Positions 7,897 through 10,000 of a stretch of 10,000 nucleotides of DNA are shown here, piece by piece. A program made the position numbers and the translations under genes. The notes below the pieces were generated by a model. That model saw nothing but the letters and a program-made list of their open reading frames with translations, ran no database searches and was not told the DNA's origin. This DNA is from Rheinheimera sp. (lineage in GTDB: Bacteria > Pseudomonadota > Gammaproteobacteria > Enterobacterales > Alteromonadaceae). The stretch is from the NCBI RefSeq assembly GCF_020217005.1, contig NZ_JAIWOI010000113.1, forward strand, positions 1 through 10,000. The letters run 5' to 3'. Within the stretch, counting starts at the first letter, position 1, and each line of letters starts with the position of its first letter.

Positions 7897-8523
7897 ATGG
7901 AGCTTTATTTCCACTGGTTTGATTTGTTAGGTATAGCTGTGTTCGCCATATCCGGAACTCTGGCGGCCTGGCGCAAACAAATGGATGGTTTTGGGGTAAT
8001 AGTACTGGCGACAGTCACAGCAATAGGGGGCGGTACCCTGCGTGATTTAATTTTGGATTCCCCTGTCATTTGGTTAAGCAATAATAGTTACTTCTTAGCC
8101 ATCTTCGTTGCAGCAGCATTAACCATACTAATGGTGCGCAACAGAGTGCTGATCCCCAACAATACACTTCAAATTGCCGATGCTATTGGCCTGGCTTTTT
8201 TTGTCATTATGGGTACGCAAAAAGCGCTGGACCATGGGACCTCTGGTTTTGTCGCTATTATGATGGGCACTATGAGTGGGGTCTGCGGAGGCATGATCCG
8301 TGATGTATTGTGCCGCGAAATACCTATGGTGTTTCGAGGTGAACTTTATGCCATCACATGTATTTTTGGCGGCCTGGTATATGTGCAGTTATTGCAGTTT
8401 GGCATCGCACAAATGCCAGCCATGCTCTCTGGTATGGCTGCCTTATTAGCCTTGCGTCTGGCCGCTATTCGCTGGCATCTGACCATTCCTGTGTTTGGTA
8501 AAAAGGCCGATGACTTACGTTGA
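7897..8523 (+). CDS. TRIC/UPF0126 family seven-helix membrane protein (YadS/YicG-like)
   Basis: At 208 residues this matches the length of E. coli YadS and YicG (about 205-207). The family is two repeats of three helices plus a seventh helix. The repeat signature is seen twice, GGGTLRD at residues 44-50 and CGGMIRD at 130-136, each after a hydrophobic segment (FAISGTLAAWRKQMDGFG and IMGTQKALDHGTSG are the matching positions in the two repeats). Bacterial members have been described as trimeric intracellular cation-type channels and, for some, as glycine transporters. Which applies here is unknown. The ATG at 7897 is the only ATG, GTG or TTG start between it and an in-frame TAA at 7861-7863; the ribosome binding site is poor. 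The gene is divergent from the DUF945-like gene across 131 bp and ends in its own terminator, so it is probably transcribed alone. Confidence 0.92.
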   Translation: MELYFHWFDLLGIAVFAISGTLAAWRKQMDGFGVIVLATVTAIGGGTLRDLILDSPVIWLSNNSYFLAIFVAAALTILMVRNRVLIPNNTLQIADAIGLAFFVIMGTQKALDHGTSGFVAIMMGTMSGVCGGMIRDVLCREIPMVFRGELYAITCIFGGLVYVQLLQFGIAQMPAMLSGMAALLALRLAAIRWHLTIPVFGKKADDLR

Positions 8524-8547
8524 GTGCTGATGAGCTCAACGTTTTTT
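8517..8547 (+). terminator. Intrinsic terminator overlapping the TRIC gene stop codon
   Basis: A perfect 8-bp stem, ACGTTGAG (8517-8524) against CTCAACGT (8535-8542), encloses a ten-base loop and runs into six T residues (8542-8547). A second T-rich stretch follows at about 8553-8558. The TGA stop of the TRIC gene (8521-8523) is inside the ascending arm, so the terminator begins within the coding sequence. It separates the TRIC gene from the downstream regulator operon. Confidence 0.85.
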
Positions 8548-8592
8548 GTAATTTTTTATTTACGGTGCAGCACCAGCTAGTATCAGACTGGC

Positions 8593-8621
8593 TTGAAATT
8601 AATTAGGAAGCTAATTAAAAT
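8593..8621 (+). promoter_or_regulatory. Candidate sigma-70 promoter of the MarR-HlyD operon
   Basis: TTGAAA (8593-8598, 5 of 6) and TAAAAT (8616-8621, 5 of 6) are 17 bp apart. A perfect TATAAT at 8621-8626 is a second possible -10, but with a poorer -35. Either choice puts the two palindromes over the promoter, one between -35 and -10 and one at the transcription start, as expected for autorepression. Confidence 0.65.
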
Positions 8622-8640
8622 ATAATTAGCTTCCTAATTA
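8600..8640. promoter_or_regulatory. Paired SlyA/MarR-type operator sites
   Basis: Two 18-bp palindromes lie five bases apart: TAATTAGGAAGCTAATTA (8600-8617) and TAATTAGCTTCCTAATTA (8623-8640). Each has 7-bp half-sites TAATTAG and CTAATTA around four central bases, and the second is the exact reverse complement of the first. The core TTAGGAAGCTAA differs at one base from the SlyA box TTAGCAAGCTAA as I recall it. Centres are 23 bp apart, about two helical turns, which suits two dimers on nearly the same face. The likely ligand is the SlyA-like protein encoded 15 bases downstream. Confidence 0.85.
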
Positions 8641-8654
8641 TTAAAGAGCGAATC

Positions 8655-9107
8655 ATGAGTTTCCAAAGCTTAGGCCTGCAAGTCCATCAGTTGTCACGTC
8701 AATGGCGTTGCTTATTAGATAAACAATTAGCCTGCCAGGGGCTGACCCAAAGCTCGGGCATAGCGCTGGTCTATATCGCCGAAAATCAGGGGTTTAGTCA
8801 AACCGAACTGGCCCGTTTATTAGCTGTAGAAACGCCATCTTTAGTACCAGTGTTGGATCAGCTGGAAAAACAAGGTCTGATAGAGCGTCGCCCATCAGAG
8901 CAGGACAGACGCCAAAAAGCCTTGTACTTATTGCCTGCGGCAACAGACCTGGTGACAGCCATTAACCAGCAACGCCGCGCTTTGCAGCAGCAGTTGCTTG
9001 CCAACTTAACCCCTCAGCAGCAGCAAGACTTACCACTGTTATTAAGTCTGGTTTTACAACAAGCCGCTGTGTTACTGCAGGATCAAAAAGCCGGAGATTT
9101 GTCATGA
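8655..9107 (+). CDS. SlyA-like MarR family transcriptional regulator
   Basis: This is a 150-residue dimeric winged-helix DNA-binding protein. Helix 1 (LSRQWRCLLDKQL, about 13-25) and the segment SQTELARLLAVETPSLVPVLDQLEKQGLIERRPSEQDRRQKALYL (48-92) follow E. coli SlyA closely, including PSLV..LDQLE..GLI in the recognition helix region and DRR at 84-86 in the wing. The glutamine-rich C-terminal helices (about 105-143) should complete the dimer domain. Members usually repress their own gene and a neighbouring transport or detoxification gene and are released by small aromatic ligands. The operators directly upstream support this. The ATG has AAAGAG at 8643-8648. The gene overlaps the HlyD gene in an ATGA junction, so the pair is one operon. 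Orthology to slyA is likely but not proven, so no symbol is given. Confidence 0.93.
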   Translation: MSFQSLGLQVHQLSRQWRCLLDKQLACQGLTQSSGIALVYIAENQGFSQTELARLLAVETPSLVPVLDQLEKQGLIERRPSEQDRRQKALYLLPAATDLVTAINQQRRALQQQLLANLTPQQQQDLPLLLSLVLQQAAVLLQDQKAGDLS

Positions 9108-10000
9108 GTGCCGAACAACTCTTTAACCGTTGGATCAAATGGACCTTAATGCTGTTTGCTCTGGTGTTTGGCTATTATCTGGCCGCTGATTTGTATATGC
9201 CTGTGACGACCGACAGTTTGGTACAGCGTTACGTGGTGCAGGTGGCCCCCCAGGTCCCTGGCCGCGTGATCTCTGTTGCAGTGCAGAATAATCAGCAGGT
9301 CAAAAAAGGCGATTTGCTATTCGAACTGGACCCGGCCGACTACCAGCTCAAGCTGGAACTTGCCCAGTTACAACTGGAGCAAAGCCAGCAGAACAACCGT
9401 CAGTTAAGTGCCGCTTTGCAGAGCGCGGCTGCCCGGGTAGACCAGGCCCGTTTTGCATTGCAGGAAGTACAGCGGGAAGACCAGCGCTATCAGCAACTGT
9501 ACAAGCAAAAATTAATACCACGTCAACAACTGGATCAAAGCCAAACCTCAGTGCTTAAAGCTAAAGCCGAGCTACAAGCCAGTACGGCAGATTTAGCGGA
9601 ACGCGAAGCCGAACTAGGGATTCCCACTCAGGAGTTGGTTCAAATTAAACAAGCGCGCAATCAACTGGCCTTAGCTCAATTAGAGTTAGACAGAACCAAA
9701 GTATATGCCGATGTAGACGGCATAGTCACAGACCTGCAACTGGAAGTTGGCACCAATCTGGCCAGCCATCAGGCAACTATAGCACTGGTTTCTACTCAGC
9801 AAAGTTGGGTTAGCGCCTTGTTTCGGGAAAAAAGTCTGTTGCATGTGCAACAAGGCACAGAAGCGCTGATCACTTTTGACGCCTTACCCGGTGAAGTCTT
9901 TAGTGCCTCAGTGCGGGATATAGATGCAGGTGTGGCCAATGGTCAAAGTACGCCGGACGGACGCTTAGCCACAGCGGACAGCAGTAGTCGTTGGGTGCGT
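9104..10000 (+). CDS. HlyD/EmrA-type membrane fusion protein, 3'-truncated by window edge
   Basis: This is the periplasmic adaptor subunit of an efflux or secretion pump. The frame is open from the ATG at 9104 to the last base, 299 residues, with the end outside the window. The layout is one inner-membrane anchor at about residues 12-30, a first lipoyl half-motif at 45-78 (VQVAPQVPGRVISVAVQNNQQVKKGDLLFELD), a long glutamine-rich coiled-coil hairpin at about 82-195, the second lipoyl half at 198-230 (YADVDGIVTDLQLEVGTNL), and the start of the beta-barrel. The ending DIDAGVANGQSTPDGRLAT resembles YibH/YiaV-type adaptors as I recall them. The start overlaps the regulator stop (ATGA) and has GGAG at 9093-9096. 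In E. coli, slyA lies beside ydhIJK, where ydhJ encodes an HlyD protein, so a transporter gene probably follows here, but it is not visible. The substrate is unknown. Confidence 0.92.
   Translation, partial: MSAEQLFNRWIKWTLMLFALVFGYYLAADLYMPVTTDSLVQRYVVQVAPQVPGRVISVAVQNNQQVKKGDLLFELDPADYQLKLELAQLQLEQSQQNNRQLSAALQSAAARVDQARFALQEVQREDQRYQQLYKQKLIPRQQLDQSQTSVLKAKAELQASTADLAEREAELGIPTQELVQIKQARNQLALAQLELDRTKVYADVDGIVTDLQLEVGTNLASHQATIALVSTQQSWVSALFREKSLLHVQQGTEALITFDALPGEVFSASVRDIDAGVANGQSTPDGRLATADSSSRWVR

Noticed and set aside
8997..9025. CAG-rich stretch in the regulator gene, possible microsatellite
   Set aside because: Only a few CAG/CAA units coding for a glutamine run in the C-terminal helix; similar glutamine-rich stretches occur in the adaptor and DUF945-like proteins.

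Overview
The window looks like ordinary chromosomal DNA from a gammaproteobacterium, most likely an Alteromonadales/Chromatiales-type organism such as Rheinheimera. The taxonomic guess is inference. It rests on LeuB/C/D sequences close to the enteric type, a small DUF3718-type exported protein (a family I associate with Shewanella/Alteromonas relatives), moderate GC content, and the TonB receptor plus PepSY gene pair.

Region 1 (1-2836, + strand) is the distal part of a leucine operon: the C-terminal three quarters of leuB, then complete leuC and leuD. The genes overlap by one to four bases (leuB/leuC TAATGATG, leuC/leuD ATGA) and so are probably translationally coupled. A GC-rich hairpin lacking a good T-run follows leuD.

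Region 2 (2837-3584, + strand) holds one monocistronic gene for a small secreted DUF3718-type protein with two cysteines. Its 3' untranslated region contains nested inverted repeats and ends in a strong intrinsic terminator. That terminator is built partly from the last codons of the convergent PepSY gene.

Region 3 (3566-6776, - strand) is an outer-membrane uptake unit: a TonB-dependent siderophore-type receptor followed by a PepSY-associated membrane protein, probably one operon. It starts from an almost consensus sigma-70 promoter (TTGACA, 17 bp, TATAAA). A perfect 30-bp palindrome covers the -10 element and most of the spacer, which is a clear operator signature. It also shows that the receptor starts at 6715 and not at the upstream in-frame ATG.

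Region 4 (6806-8547) has a membrane-anchored envelope protein of uncertain family (- strand, DUF945-like) and, divergent from it, a TRIC/UPF0126 family seven-helix membrane protein (+ strand) whose stop codon lies inside its own terminator.

Region 5 (8593-10000, + strand) is a SlyA-like MarR regulator overlapping by four bases an HlyD/EmrA-type membrane fusion protein that runs off the window. Upstream lie two copies, in opposite orientation, of an 18-bp palindrome whose 12-bp core differs at one base from the SlyA box. They sit over the predicted promoter, so an autoregulated efflux module is the simplest reading.

I found no mobile element, CRISPR array, tRNA or rRNA, and no clearly new multi-gene system. 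The most informative signals are the two operator architectures (6737-6766 and 8600-8640).
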